Of a stretch of DNA of 64,000 nt, positions 23,851 through 37,065 are shown piece after piece. Numbering within the stretch: position 1 is the first letter of the stretch; each line of letters opens with the position of its first letter. The notes below the pieces were generated by a model, which worked only from the letters and a program-made list of their open reading frames with translations, was not told the DNA's origin and searched no databases. The DNA is from Monosiga brevicollis MX1 (lineage: Eukaryota > Opisthokonta > Choanoflagellata > Craspedida > Salpingoecidae), in the NCBI RefSeq assembly GCF_000002865.3, contig NW_001865072.1, positions 272,655-336,654 of the forward strand. The letters are read 5' to 3'. The translations under genes were made by a program, and so were the position numbers.

Positions 23851-26800
23851 TTAGACATCTGTCATCATCATTGAGGCGTCGGGGGCAGCTTCATAAAGGT
23901 CACTTCCAAACGATCCGTGGGAGGCATGTGCAGCAGATGCCGCACGCGTTGCGCCAATTTGGGCGTAGGCATCTGTGCACGGACAAGAAAAAGGAGCGGG
24001 ACAAGAAAAAGGAGCGGCCCAAGCCGCAGAGGTGAGGAAACACAAGTTTGAGGCGCGTGGAAACGAGGACAATCAAACCAAAAACTGATCTTGGGGTGCG
24101 ATTATACCGCCATCAGTCTGCGCGGCGTTTGCTTGACCATAGGTCTGGTGATTACTTTGTAACGTAGCATAGTCTGGACATAGCGGTGGCAAATTCTATG
24201 AGTTGCGGGCCGAGTGGCATGATATCATTTCGCCCCTCTCTTCGCGAGCTCGCACGCTGTACTGCGTTGATTGCAATGACCCAACGAACCCAGTCGAGGC
24301 ATTTCGTAAGCGGAATCAGCCCACGCCGGCGCATTTTTGGTTACAGCAGCATCAGATGTTGGGGCTGCGTATAGGTGGTGCCCCGCTGCAGGGGTGGCTG
24401 CAATACTGTATGCGCTCGGGAGTGCCGAGCGTGCTTCAGTCACGGCGTAGCCATAGGCGTCAAGGCCAGTCTGCGGCACCTGTGACGGCGAAGCATAGCT
24501 ATAGGCAGACAAATCTGGGCCAACAGTATGTTGTGGGTTGAGGCTCATCCCGGGGTGAACCCCATCATTACTCTGCGCCGCCCACTGGTTGACCCTACAC
24601 GCACGTGACAAGCAGTAAGCAAAGGGCCCAGAGCTGCTCAAGAAGCGGCGGATGACAGCAGCTGTCGCTCTGCTGTCGTGATCCTCTGACGCACCTGAGC
24701 ACGCTGAGCTGGTCGTTAGCCTCGGCAATGGCTGCCGGCGTCATGTCATTTTGCAAAAGGTCACGGCCCTGTAGTTCACGACGAAGGAGGGCGTGAGCAA
24801 GAAGCGAGCCTTGGTTCGAAAGCAAGCCAAGCAAGCGATGTACTATACCTTTTTAGGGCCTGGTCGACGGGGTCGGCGTTGGCGCAGCCAAAGCACCAGC
24901 AGCACCGCCAGCAAGAGCACACCTCCAGCTGCGCCAGCCGCAATGGGTACCAGTGAAGATGCATTTGAGGATGAGGATATCGAGTCCGGCGCCAGCGTTG
25001 TGGTCACTGAGTACGTTGGTGAGGTGTTTGGCGCCGCGGGGGTCGTTGTTGTTTCAGAAAGTGTGCTCGCACTGGTTGATGTGGCAGTGGACGTGCCGAC
25101 AGTGGTGGTGATGGTGGGGGGCTCAGCTATGAGCGGCAGGGGTGCATCCACGTCCTGGATACCTATCCAGATTGGTGAGGACGGTTTGACCCAGGGCGGC
25201 TGTTCAAAGCGCCGGGCACAGGACACGCCTAAAAGCAAGTAGGCTCGGGGCCATGGTAGGCCATGAAAGCTGACATTGTACACAAATGTACTCGTTACCA
25301 TGTCACCGTTCACAGCAACAGAGGCTGATACATTGGGAACACGCCGCAGGGTCAAGCGTTGTGGCGCCGACGCACCACAACCAAACGTAGGTGCGCTGGT
25401 CCCTGGTCGCCAGGCAGAGTAGGGATCCAGGGGCTGAAGAAGTATATCACACGCGCTAAACCCAAAGTAGGACAAGGTCAATGCGTCACGTTTCGCCTCG
25501 GAGACGTTGACGGCCTCCGTCGCGTTCAGCTTGAGCGTGATGGTGGACCAAGCAGAAGCATTGACAAAGTAGCCCGCGGTCAGGTCCGGGAAGGATGGGT
25601 CAACAGGTACGCCCAAAGCTGCTAGAGCTTGAGGACTGATCCCATCGTGACGGATCAAGTCCAATTGTACGGGCCGGGCCAAGCCGCCATATAACTCGTG
25701 AATCAGATTGACATTTGTGGCTGCCTCCCCACTTTCGCTGTACAGAAGCAGAGTGGCTTCGTCAAACTTCACGGTACCGAATTGAAGCTCATTGATCCGC
25801 CAAAGGCCGGGTGCCAGGCCATTGGTTAAGGAATCGAGTGGAATCGTCACGGTATGGACGCCTAGATATCCCGCGCACGTGTCATCATCTCCCTGGGCAA
25901 TGCCTGACCAGTCGCAATGAGCACCTGAAGAGCTTCCAAGCCACACCCACGCACACCATTCTGGAAACGACAGATGGCATACGCGAATTTGTGCGCGCAA
26001 AGCCCGTGGTGCAAAGCCCAACACTCGGACGCGCACAGTCTGTCTGTGCAACCCCAAGGGCGTCACATCGACGGACAGAAGTTGGGGCGCATAGTTTCGG
26101 CTCATGACCACCAGTGTCGCGGCGTCGTCTTGAAGCGATTGGTTGTGCCACGTGAGGCCAAAGACCCCAGATGGAGACCAGGATCCATCTGGAGTACGAC
26201 ATTCCAAGCCATGGAAGAACAGTCTAGCGGTTGTTGAGTCTGCAAAAAACCGAAAATTTGACCTTCCACGCAGTTGCAGCCGGGTGCCGTTTTGACGCAG
26301 CACATCCGTATCCAACGCAATCCACGTGATTGACTCAGTCGCAGCTCCAGGTTTCTGAGCCAGGGCGGCACGGCAGTCGGGTCGGCGCGCAAAATCCGAG
26401 GGGGTATCCACCTCAAACAGCACTCGAAGCTGGACAACACCGCCTGATTGTGACTTGGCGGGCATAAAGTGCGCGGACAAGATGCGCGGGGGTAAAAATG
26501 GCAAGGCCCGACCGGCTCGCGTCGGAGAGGCCAGCGGAGGGCACGTTGGGGCCGCCAGCTCTGCCCACAAACCCGCCTCGGTCAGATCATCGGGATGCCA
26601 GCCCGGGGCGTTTTGGGGAACTTCGGGCTGCTGCTTATGTACAAAGCTTGGGACGTTCTCCGGCGGAAGGTCTTGACCATACGTGCGGGTCTCCAGACGC
26701 CATAGCAGACGTCGAACGCGGTGGCTGTGCAGAGGTTGCGGCGATATCACCGAGGCCAGCATCGGGGCAATGGCGCTGGCGTCGAGTACCCAGACGTCCC

Positions 26801-29800
26801 TTGCCGCTGTGACAGGTTTCAGCGCCACGTTGAAATAGCCGGGCACAACCTCGTTTGCACCTTCAGTGTTCCCTTGAATTTCTACGATTGCAACAACGGC
26901 ATCGACGGAGCCACTAAACACGAGCTGCATTGATGCACTCGAGTTGTCAGAGAAGCTGGTGTCCTTGACAAAAACCACGCTCTCAGACGACACGTCCGTG
27001 TGCATCGTGGGAGCGGTTACTGGCACGCTCGCGCGGACAACGCGCTCCCGTCCTCGCATAACGCACTCGAGTAGACCTTCAGTTGGCAGGGCCTCCATTG
27101 CAAGGTGCCAGCCCTCAACGGCACGCGCCCCATTATGCACGGGACGTAGGTCAAGTAGATCAGGCAAGCCCCCCGTAAAGTTGAAAGTGCATCTTCCAAT
27201 GAGCCCATGGTCAAAATCACCCAGGGTGAGTTCGAAATGCCACAGTGGGATATGATTGATGGTGGTGCTGGTAAGGTTCAGCGCTGCCTCGTCCAAACGC
27301 ATGGGGACAAGCGCGGCATTAAGGCTCAGAGTGTTGGTCGCCGCCCATCGACCCCAGCTCGTCATGCAAGCAATTTGACCATATAGGGTATTGGGAATGC
27401 GTGCGTCGGCAACGGCAGTACCCGCATGAGCCAAACTCCACGTGAAATTCCAGCGCGCGTTGCTCAACGCCACCAAAGTCACTGGACGATACTCATCAAA
27501 AGCCATCTCTTCGAACAAAAAGGAACAGCCTTCCAGCTGCTCGCCCTCAGCCAAGTTCAGGGTAAAGGCAACCGTGAATGTCTGCATGCCCGACTTTGAG
27601 ACCTCCTGAATCCATTCAAGCTGAAGGTCTGGGGGCAAGAGCGTGGTGCCGACGAAGGAACCAAGCTGAGCCAGAGCTTGTCGCGTTTGCATGACAGGGT
27701 CAGCATAGGCATTGTAACACTGCGTCAGAAAGAGCCCCGAGGTTGCTGACGCCAACTGCTCCATCCCCATCGGAAAGGGCTGAACCCCTATGCATCCAGT
27801 TCAATGTCAGCACAACAGCTCGAGCACGAAGAGGAGACTGCGTCATAGAGCATGCGCGCAAGCAAGGGAGTACGAGAGCAACGTACCAAGAACGGCGTCG
27901 TGGGACATCAACCTTGGCCAAACAGGCACGAGTGACAAATGAATCTCGCCCTGGGCCAGGCGTGGGCGAGGCAGCGTTGCATAGAGGGCCGACTGCGATT
28001 CGTTGTGTCGAAGGAGGAGTGCCGGCACGTTGATGGTCAGGACGGGCATGCCGTTGGAACTGCTCACGTCCAGTGCTTGGGTACACGCTTGCAAACCCTC
28101 TCCTTCTAGCTCGGTCACAAGTGTCATGGTCTTGGCAGGCGCTAGCAGCTCCATGCCCGCAGCATGCACACGACCCAGATCCTACCAGGAGCAGCGTGAG
28201 TTTGAACAACGGCTAAAAAAGCGCCCAGACACCTTCGAGCGACATCCTTCATGTCACCAAGGTGGACCCACCTCAATCCTTACGAGCGAGTCATTGTGGC
28301 TCACGCTGGCCAAGTCAGCGCGCGTGAAAGAAACGGTGCGTTGCCAACCCTGGCATTCAAGGTGGTCGATCACAAAGTAGGAGCCAACCTGTGGGTTTGT
28401 GAGAGCAAAGCGTCAGTTGGGCTCGAGTCTCAGAACCAAGGACCTGATAACCTTACCCGCATCTTAAAAACGATTGTGACTGGCTGACCCTGAGCGTGCA
28501 CAGGCACTGTCACGCGGCTAGTCTGAGCAGCGCCGCCTTGGAGGACAAAGTAGACCAGAGTACAGGATTGTAAATGGGAACCCGCGTCTTTGAGGGCAAC
28601 CTTCAACACGAGCTGAGACCACGAGGCCAGATTGAGGCTTGTATTGAGCAAAGTGACAGATGGCTGCGTCACAGGGTAGACCGTGCCCAGCTGAACCCAG
28701 TCAGCAAGCGCTGCATTGAAATCAGTAGGCCCATCGATAAACGCAATTTCCGTCAGGTTCCAAGTCAAGCCGGTCTCAAGGAGAAAAGCAGGGAATTGCC
28801 ACGCCAACAAGGTTTGGACGGTGGAATTGAGTACGACAACGCTTGAAAGGCTGGTCCGCCCAGCCGACTGAGACAGGAGGTGAGAGCATCACGTTGATGT
28901 GAGGGAAATGGTAACGCAGGATCAGAGCAGGCCAGAAATAGACAGAGATAAAAGGCAAGGTGGCATAACCGAGTGGCAAATTGTTCTGGCCTAATTGGAA
29001 CTTACATGAGCCAAACTCAGACGGCGCGCGCTCATATTGAAAGCCTGCGCGTGCACAGCAAGACAGACAGTGATCATTAAAAATGAAATTTCCCAGTCAT
29101 CAAGCGCACGGCAAAAAGGCACGCAGGAGGGAACACACGAGGAGCGAGGGCTGGACAAAGTGTCCACCATTTCAGCCCACAAAGGCAGCATGCAGGACAA
29201 GCACGAACCTCAAAAGGGACTATCCCATCCGTGGTCAAGACGGCCATGACGTGCGCGACGCCACAGGCCCAGGAGGTAGCGAAGCCCACTTCAATGTCAC
29301 CGTTGTTCATACTGTCGTAATATATAAAGCTTGGGCGGGGTTCAATGAGTGCTGTGATAGCAGACATGTTTTCAAAGGTCGCAGACGTTTCAAGGGTAAG
29401 ATTGCTTCCAACAGCACTGAGGTTGCAGCGGGAGATGGTCCAAGTCACTCGAGGAATCTGCTTTGAACAGGTGCGCAGGCTCAGTACCAGCCAGTTGGAA
29501 AGGCCATCAGCAAGTGAAAAATCAAGGTTCGTACTGGTGCGGCCGTTCGCCGCGGCGAGGGCCACACAAAGACCGGAAGCCGCGATGTTGGTGCGGAGTC
29601 GGGAGCGGATGTCTGTCGCTTGACCGTGTGCATCGAGTAACAGCTCCGACTCGACACGGGCTTGCAAACTTGGCTGTGTGACTTGAATAAAATTACCAGT
29701 AAGTGGCAAGGTCACGCGTTGGTTGCGCAAGTCAATGCAAATCACTTGGGACAGGTTGTAGCTTCCTTGGTCGGCGCCAGGGTAGAGATACAGCTGACCA

Positions 29801-32800
29801 TGCAAGCTGCCGACCCGTGTTGGCAACAGCAAAACTTCATATTCTGCAAAAGAAGAGACAAAAGTGGCATTGCAGTAGGAGAAAAAGCTGTCAAAGTTTG
29901 AGTAGGTCACGGTGATGGAAATGGGTTCTTCCTTGTTAGTCACGGCAATTGCGGCCGGATTCAGCACCACATCGGCAATGACGTCGTTCTCTTGAGCGTC
30001 AGATTCAGGACAAGTGGTGTTTATGGGAAAGGCTGTGGCTCCGTCTTGCACAAGTCGCCAGGCGGGGAAGATGCTCATAACGCCTATTGAATACTCTCTG
30101 ATTACAATCTCCTTGAGCATCAAGAGAGAGTGGCTTTTCACTCTGCGCGGGCACGGGCGTCTCGCGTCAGCAACAAGGCAATCCAAAGGCATTTGAAGGG
30201 GTTGGATGACAAGGACCAAACGTACAAGGGAAAGGTGAGGTTCAAACGCTCAGGTGTGGGGATGGCCCCGGACATGTTGTGTGAAAGCGTGATGTTCAAG
30301 TCTAACTGCGCTAGAGGAGCCAATACAATATCCAAGTCCCACGCTCCGGCTAAAAGTGGGGAAGGCCCAGAGGCCAAAGGAAAAAAAAGAAAGGGGCATG
30401 AGAGAATTCAGAAAAATGCGCAAAGTAGCACAAGGTATCATTCTTGACTGCATGCAAGACTGTGCTGCTGTATTTGCTTACTCAAGGGCGTCCAAATTTC
30501 TATTTCCAGTAAAAGCTGGCCGTCTTCACACTCCACTCCATTGTCCCACAGACGAAGGTCGGAGACGTGAGCGAGGGGCCGTATTGATGGAAGGAATGGC
30601 TTGAAATAAAACCAAGAATCGGCGTTGGGATGGGGTTCAGCGAAAATATTGTGTGTTACAGAGTAAGTGCTGGTCAGCTGGAACTTGAACCAGGCTGGCG
30701 CGTAGTAATTTGCACTCAACCCGAGCAAGTCCGCGCCCATTCGAAGAGTGCAACGCGTCTGGTTGGTTCCCGAGATTGGCTATTGGCAAAAAGGTGGACC
30801 ATCGCATTGAAGCCATGGATGTGGGTCAAGGGTTGGCGTGCAAGCTCAATCTTCCGGACCATCAACGCGGACGACGGTCAAAACCGAGGAGATATCAGGG
30901 CAACAAGTGATGCGCCCGCATCATCATTATCAACAATATCGTTGTTTCCTAAACACATACTTGAATTTTGAGAGGAAAAGCCCGCAATTCGTTGTTGTCC
31001 ATGTGTTCGGCCAGAAAGGTTGGAAATTGTTCAGCTGCAAGCAGGGCAAGAGTGGCTGCCTGAAGCGCAACTGCAGATTCTATCACCACCTTGATCCCCC
31101 AAGGCGATTGACCGATAACATATCATGTAAGCCAAAGTGATCATGCATTAGTTTTGAAAGTGCATGTAGATACAATGACTGAAGTAAGACGCACCTCAAG
31201 ATCATAGCTATCCGCGCGCTCATCCTCATGTCGCACGGGTACCGTTGTGTAACTGGCAGAGGGGACGAGAAGCAAAGGGAGAGGCGTTTCCATCAACAAG
31301 AAACACACCAGACAAGAGGTTTGAGCATGTCAACCGAACAACAAACAAGAAAATAAGCAGTCTTTGTGCAGAACGCAATCTGCACGTGCCAGACACATAC
31401 TTGACAATGCGGTAGCTGGCGCTATAAAAGGCAGGCGGCAACAAAGTTTTGTTTCCTTCGATAAAAATCTGAGCCAACAATGAAAGCTTGAGCTGATTCG
31501 AAATCTCACGAATGGTCCAGATTCGGGTTGTCAGGATGCAAGCCTACCGTGTTGCCGGCAAAGTTTGTGCATGCGACATCATTCAAAAGCCACGGCCTGT
31601 TGCTAAGTACTGGGATGTGCACAGAAGCTATGCCTTCAAATCGGTTGGACCAAAGAACCATCGAATATTTTTGTGTCTGCCCAGATGTTAGGGAAACCGT
31701 GGCGGTACAACTTGCCATGCCGCTGTGATTATCCTGGTATGAAACCATGACTTCAAGTGGCAGCGACCAGGATGACGTGTTCAGGCTTGGCTGGACCCAC
31801 TCCAAGATGGGCGTGCTGTGCGTCACATCAGAGCTGTAGCTGAGGTCAAAGGCGGCAGCCGTTGCACCGTGCAGCTCATGTGTGGTGTTAGCAAAATCTC
31901 GACATTGCTGAACTACAACGCGAAGCCGACCGTTGGCACGCCGGAAACCTGGTACACGCAGGGCGTGCCAGACATGCAAGCGCCTTGCAAACTTTGCATC
32001 GGGCCAAAGGTGTGCCGTCGACATGTTGAGCGTGACCATGGCCTCATCCACGGTCTGCATTCCATCGACTGATGTGATTTGCCAGTGCAAGGTGCAGTCC
32101 ACCAGCTTGGTGTCCCCAATGTTGAGGACTAGCGTGATGGGGCGAGTGACAAAGGGCTTGCGCCCTAAGAAAAGGGGGCTGGGATCGACCAGAATTTCAA
32201 GCAACTCAATGTTGCCAGTCGAGGGGCCCTTGGTTGACATCACAGTATTTGTGATGCGGAATGGTTCTGCAAGAAGATAGAGGAAGCACACGTAGATGCG
32301 AGTAAGATACGATGTTGAGGAGGCGGAAACGCCAACAGCGCCTTCTTGTGTGGGCCATGCTTACCGGCGCTGCTTTTGGCTTGATCTGCGCACCTGACTG
32401 TGTACTCCTATCAAACGCATTGAGGAGGGCATGAGGTCAAGAAGCGAGTTGAGAGCTGAAATGACAAAGTGGGTCAGCAAAAAGTCAAAGCAAAGTGGGT
32501 TAAAAAAAGCTTCAGGTCAAGGAAGTAACATGCTGGCCACGCACAAGCCTCAAGTGACGGCGCTAAGCCCAACTTGGGACTCTTGGGGAGCACAAAGAAC
32601 CGACCTACCTCTGGGAAGCAAGCGTCGAGGTCATAGGGATCATACCAACGACCAAGAAGAACTTGATAGACAAAGGCGTCACCATGAGGTGTGGCCGTGT
32701 GCGATGCAGTGATGGGCAGCAATGTTCCGAGCCCACAGCGGGGGCTGGCCACGGTGCAGTTCATGTGCAAATGTTGGTCATCGTAGACGGCAACGGTCAG

Positions 32801-33331
32801 GTAGAGCACCTGGGTTGTGGAAAGGTCTAGGAACGCAGGACTGGCAACGGCGCTGGTAATCAAAGGGTGGTATTGGTCCTCTTCAGACGCAGCATCGTTG
32901 GTCACATTCCCTTGGTGCACACGACAACCCACGTCGGGCGAGCACGTGACCTTCACACCGATTCGGCCCAGGGGCAAGAGCGGCGGGTAGCCGATTGACC
33001 ACATCATGGCGTCTAAATGACCTCGAAATGATAGTGAGGTTGCCGCAGTCCAGCTCGTGCGCGGAATCAGAGTGATGCTGGCGTTTGACTGGGTTGACAC
33101 AACTACTTGGCGCTCAGGCCGGGGTGGCAAGAGGAGCTCGATGTTGCAGAAGCTGTCCACATTATCCCGGTCATTGGTTGTAGAGATGGCCACGACGCCC
33201 GAGCTCAAACTACTAGAGTTGGGCAGCGAGGGTGGAGCAACCGAGGCATCACACCCTTGCCCTCGGACGCCGTGCAGACCAAGGGCAAGCACGACAAAGC
33301 AGGCAAGGAGCACCCGCGCCATGTGGGCCAT
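23851..33331 (-). CDS. Giant single-pass membrane protein with repeated two-cysteine ectodomain and phosphotyrosine-type tail
   Basis: I could join 18 exons in phase: 33331-32609, 32407-32365, 32266-31548, 31504-31401, 31252-31195, 31089-30961, 30779-30482, 30349-30222, 30111-29209, 29044-29006, 28867-28457, 28388-28272, 28181-27887, 27787-24849, 24768-24695, 24594-24290, 24173-24108 and 23972-23851, giving 2490 residues. A signal peptide opens it (ARVLLACFVVLALGL then HGVRGQ). The ectodomain of about 2270 residues has many N-glycosylation sites and at least eight degenerate units: a hydrophobic strand leading to a first cysteine (KLVDCTLHW, GMASCTATV, LQSCTLVYF, LEGCSFLF), then 50-70 residues later a second strand ending in cysteine (YTVRCADQ, NDVACTNFAGN, LSQVICIDLRNQ, YGQIACMTSWG). 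A Ser/Thr-rich stalk, one transmembrane helix (VLLLAVLLVLWL, residues about 2271-2290) and a basic stop-transfer follow. The 200-residue tail carries SAYSYAS, SAYEMPRL, DYATLQ, DAYAQIG and DLYEAAPD, tyrosine sites suited to SH2 or PTB partners. No known family recognised. Confidence 0.75.
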
Positions 33332-33500
33332 CCCTCGGCCAAGGAGTACAACCACAAGTCTGCGCCTCAAAAACACCAACCCATGACGGGCGTGGCGCGC
33401 GCATGCAACCCTGCTACCCACAGATGCCCATACACGACCGTGCACACAGATCAACAAGGCGCGGCGCAGGAAGAAACGGCTCGCACGAGGAAATGGGAGA

Positions 33501-33597
<97 letters not shown>

Positions 33598-33988
33598 AAA
33601 GAGCAAAGACACAAAGGAAAAGTACAACGCACACCAGAGTCCTCCTATGATGCTGACAGATGATGCTGACAATGAAGAGAGAGGAGAGAGTGTGTGTGTG
33701 TGAACAGGAAAACATCATGTGGTGGTGACATGAAAAAAAAAAGGGTGTGAGGCGAGATGTTAGGGGCTTGCAAACACGAAAAGGAGGAGCAGTTGCATGA
33801 TCAAGATTATTTTTTTTGGGAGAGGGTATTCAATTATCGTTCAGGGGCGCACGACCAAAACGACAATGATCACCCGACACCAAAGCCATCGAGTTGGGGA
33901 AACACGAAAGGCAGTATTAGGCAGGCAAGCAAAAGACATGGATTGAATGGTCACCTCTGAGTTGCGGCGGGAGTGTGAGTGTCACCTC
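33332..33988. other. Upstream region of the giant membrane protein gene
   Basis: Contains a long GA tract (CT on the coding strand) and nothing else recognisable; the 3' end of the aldo-keto reductase transcript also falls here. Confidence 0.6.
33509..33594. repeat. (GA)n microsatellite in 5' flank
   Basis: About 43 GA units on the plus strand, that is CT on the coding strand, starting some 180 bases upstream of the ATG of the giant membrane protein. Confidence 0.97.
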
Positions 33989-34962
33989 TTAGTTGCGGCT
34001 GGAGTGTGAGGTATTCATGGGCGCGTCCGGCACGACGTGATCATGAGGCAAATCATCCTTGAAGGGGTAATCCGGGTGCATGGCCGTCGCATCCCACAAC
34101 AGGTGGCGCCAGCCCATGTTCATGTCCGAAAGCACCTGGAAGACGAGACGTCCAGTGTTCAACATCAAAAGACAAAGCGTGAAAATGCGTGGCAACACAC
34201 CAACGATGCTTCCGCAAAGTACGCAAAGCAAAAACAACCACAACCAAAAGCGGGATAGCAGGCACGTACTGCCATGTCTTCAGGGGTGAGCTCAAAGTCA
34301 AAGACCTGGAAGTTGGACTCAATGCGGGCCGGGGTCACCGACTTGGGGCAGGCGGCCGTGCCACGCTGAATGTGCCAGCGCAGCACAACTTGAGCCGTGG
34401 TCTTGTTGCCATGACGGGCACCAATTTCCTTCAGGCGAGGATCCTGAACAAGCGAACCGACCAAAGGTCAAACAAAGGCAGACGGCGGGAAAGAAGAGGG
34501 AGAACAAGACAACTGCGAGCAGGTCAACCAAGGCACTACCGACCTCAAGCAATTCGGGTTCGCCGGGCTGCGCCCAGGGGCGATCATAGGAGCCCAGGGG
34601 CGAGTAGGACTACGTTGCAAAGCGGAATGTCATCACGCATCAGAGTTGAAAAGCGCCACAAGTCGGGTGAGGAGGACAGCACAAAAGTGGGCTGTGCAAG
34701 GCGGACACATACTTGGAATTGAACGCCCGTACGCTGGCAAAAATCAATCAGATCCTTGTTTTGAAGGTATGGGTGACATTCATTTTGAAGGATGGTGGGC
34801 TGGTACTTTCGGGCAGCCGCCTGCACCTCGGCCACTTGACGGCGATTGAAGTTTGACAAGCCAATGGTGCTATTCATGGTCAGGCATTGCGTCAGTAGTG
34901 TCAGTAGTGAACACAAGTCAGGTAGCTCGGAACGCACACCGTGCAAAAAAGGAGGTATTTGG

Positions 34963-34994
<32 letters not shown>

Positions 34995-36149
34995 AAAAAA
35001 AGGGGAGGGGTGGAGACCATGTTGGCGCGCCCTACCGCACGAGGCCGGCATCCACGAGCTCTTCCATGGCGTGCCAGGTGTCCACGTAGTGCGACTCGTT
35101 GTCACTGCTGTATTTGCCGTCGGCCTCGATGGGAAACATGGTGCCTATAATCATGGCAACGGGTGGTTGTCGGTTGTCAAACAAGTTAGCATGACGTTTG
35201 CCTCGCTGTAATAGCCCGAGGGTGCATCTGGCAGCAGTGCTGGCGTTTGGCGGCTTTGAAAACGGATGCATCTACCTTGTTCCTTGGGAGCAGGCTCGTT
35301 GGTACCGTCAATCACGCGAAGGGTGTTGTCGGCGGGACAAGCCTGTTTTGGCCGCCCGGGATGAGAGCTCCCCAAGCCCTGACATGGGTTCATGAGGTAT
35401 GCGCGTATCACACACCTGAGGCCAGTGGATGACAAAGGAGTCGACATAATCGGTCTGGAGGTCACGAAGAGTGGCCTCGAGATCGGCTCGCACATGTTCA
35501 GGGCGATGGTTTGAGTTCCACAACTTGCTCTACCAAAAAGCACAAGCCGCGTGATGACACAATCAACACAAAAATTTGCGGCGGCTTGGCGTTTCCACGA
35601 AGAAGCAGAAAGACCTTGACACACCTGGATGAAAATGTCCGAGCGCTTGAGATCACCCTTGGCAAAGACGTCCTGCAGAGCTTCGCCAATCTCCGCCTCC
35701 TAAAGCAAGCCCACCCGGGGCGAAATGAGACGATGTCATCAAGAAGCGCCATGAACAACGAGTAAGAAGGATGAGGCATTATCAATATGTTTGATATGCA
35801 TAAGACAGACGTTGGCATAGTCGTTGGCAGTGTCCAAGCAACGGTAGCCGCTCTCGAGGGCCACCTGTGCGCAAGGAACAGTCGACATGCGTTCAGTGAG
35901 CCGAGGCAGACCAAGGCAGATGGCGGGCAGCGAAACGAGGGGTGAACCAACCTTGACAGCTGCACCCGTCTTGCCAAGCGGGGATTTCCAGGTCCCTTGA
36001 AGATCAGACCCAGGTCAGAGAGAGTGGGATGAGCAAAGCGCAGCGAAGGACTTGGTGCCCACGTTTGACCAAAAAGTGTCTTTGCAACGCATCCAGCAAC
36101 AGGGGGCAACTCAACACCACATGGTCCTACCAAGGCCGATCACAGGCAT
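33989..36149 (-). CDS. Aldo-keto reductase (AKR superfamily)
   Basis: Eleven exons (36149-36131, 35995-35952, 35864-35811, 35699-35625, 35529-35416, 35342-35276, 35144-35036, 34869-34713, 34609-34544, 34443-34270, 34135-33989) give about 341 residues forming an NADPH-dependent (alpha/beta)8 barrel. The family signatures are all visible: MPVIGLGTWKS; the catalytic tetrad Asp and Tyr in [10 protein letters not shown], Lys in IQSKLW and His in FVIHWPQ; the third signature [19 protein letters not shown] with the cofactor-binding Lys and Arg; and [10 protein letters not shown]. An insertion of about 40 residues ([16 protein letters not shown] to YSSDNESHY) lies between strand 4 and helix 4, longer than in most animal AKR1 enzymes. 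The substrate cannot be told. The start given is the first Met of the signature; the frame is open upstream (TTLSDGVE), so a short first exon is probably missing. Confidence 0.88.
34963..34992. repeat. Poly(A) run in an intron
   Basis: Thirty consecutive A within intron 7 of the aldo-keto reductase gene (T run on its coding strand, close to the acceptor at 34869). Confidence 0.9.
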
Positions 36150-37065
36150 CTCCACACCATCACTCAAGGTAGTCCAGCCTTCCTTAGCACCTCTATCCGG
36201 CCGAACGGAGCAAATAAGGATGCCGTTTGCACAAAACCCCACCAACCGCGCAAAGTGTGTGAAATCAAGGATCTCGCGATCTCGCCCAAATCACAAACAA
36301 AACAAAGGCATTCAAACACGTTGGCAGACTGCCGGCGATTCAACGCACGTGCTGTAGGCCAAACGACTGGCTGGTGCCAGTTGCGCAAACACGCGCACTG
36401 CAGCCGCACCGCGCCCAGAAACCAGAGCCAAGGCCATCTTTTGTCGGCACAAGTAGAGCAATCACACACTAAAACAAGAATACCCGGAGCCAAGAACCGC
36501 ATGAGCATCAAGCAGCGTCGCAAAAAGACCTTCAAGAGCGCAATCCATCTTTCAAAACTGCCCACCGTCGCCTCATATTCCCAATCGCTTTGCGTGGCCC
36601 TCCCCGATCCCCACGCACGGCCTTCCCGCGCGCGGCCTTTCCGTCCCCGTCCGCTTTCACCACTGACCGCCGTTGATTCAAACACAACAAACCAAGAGAA
36701 AACAATAAAAAAAAAAATGAAAATAAAGACCACAAACGCACAGGCACGGATCCTGGAATTCAAAATTACCACAAGTAAGAGACATATCAACCAATAGCGG
36801 TTAGCGTGGTATTCATCGGGGAAACCAACAGTGAAGGGGGTTGAGGTGCGATTGTCCCAGCAGTGTGGGCCGTAAACGACTCTGATCGCATTCACCGTGG
36901 CCGACTTGGTGGTGCAGGGATGGAGACGGCAAAAGCCGCGAGTGCCAATTTGATTTGGGTGGCAATTTTGCCGAACGAACCAGAGAAATGCAAAGCGAAG
37001 AGCAGAATTGGTTGGCTTTCTGCCGTCCTGGCCTGTCAATCTCAATTGCAAGGGGCCTGGCAATT
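36150..37065. other. Region between CFP1-like and AKR genes
   Basis: Both flanking genes are on the minus strand, so this is the 3' flank of one and the promoter and possible first exon of the other. One A-rich stretch at 36700-36725. No domain-bearing frame seen. Confidence 0.45.

Noticed and set aside
24061-24079. Longer version of the penultimate exon of the giant receptor, ending QDQFL
   Set aside because: Its phase would put the last exon in a frame lacking the DLYEAAPD tail; the donor at 24107 keeps phase. The alternative could still be a splice variant.
33414-33672. Frames of alternating Ser-Leu or Arg-Glu
   Set aside because: Produced by the GA tract upstream of the giant receptor gene.
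35498-36133. Single long minus-strand frame across the aldo-keto reductase 5' part
   Set aside because: It reads through introns; the spliced exons give all AKR signatures in order, the unspliced frame does not.
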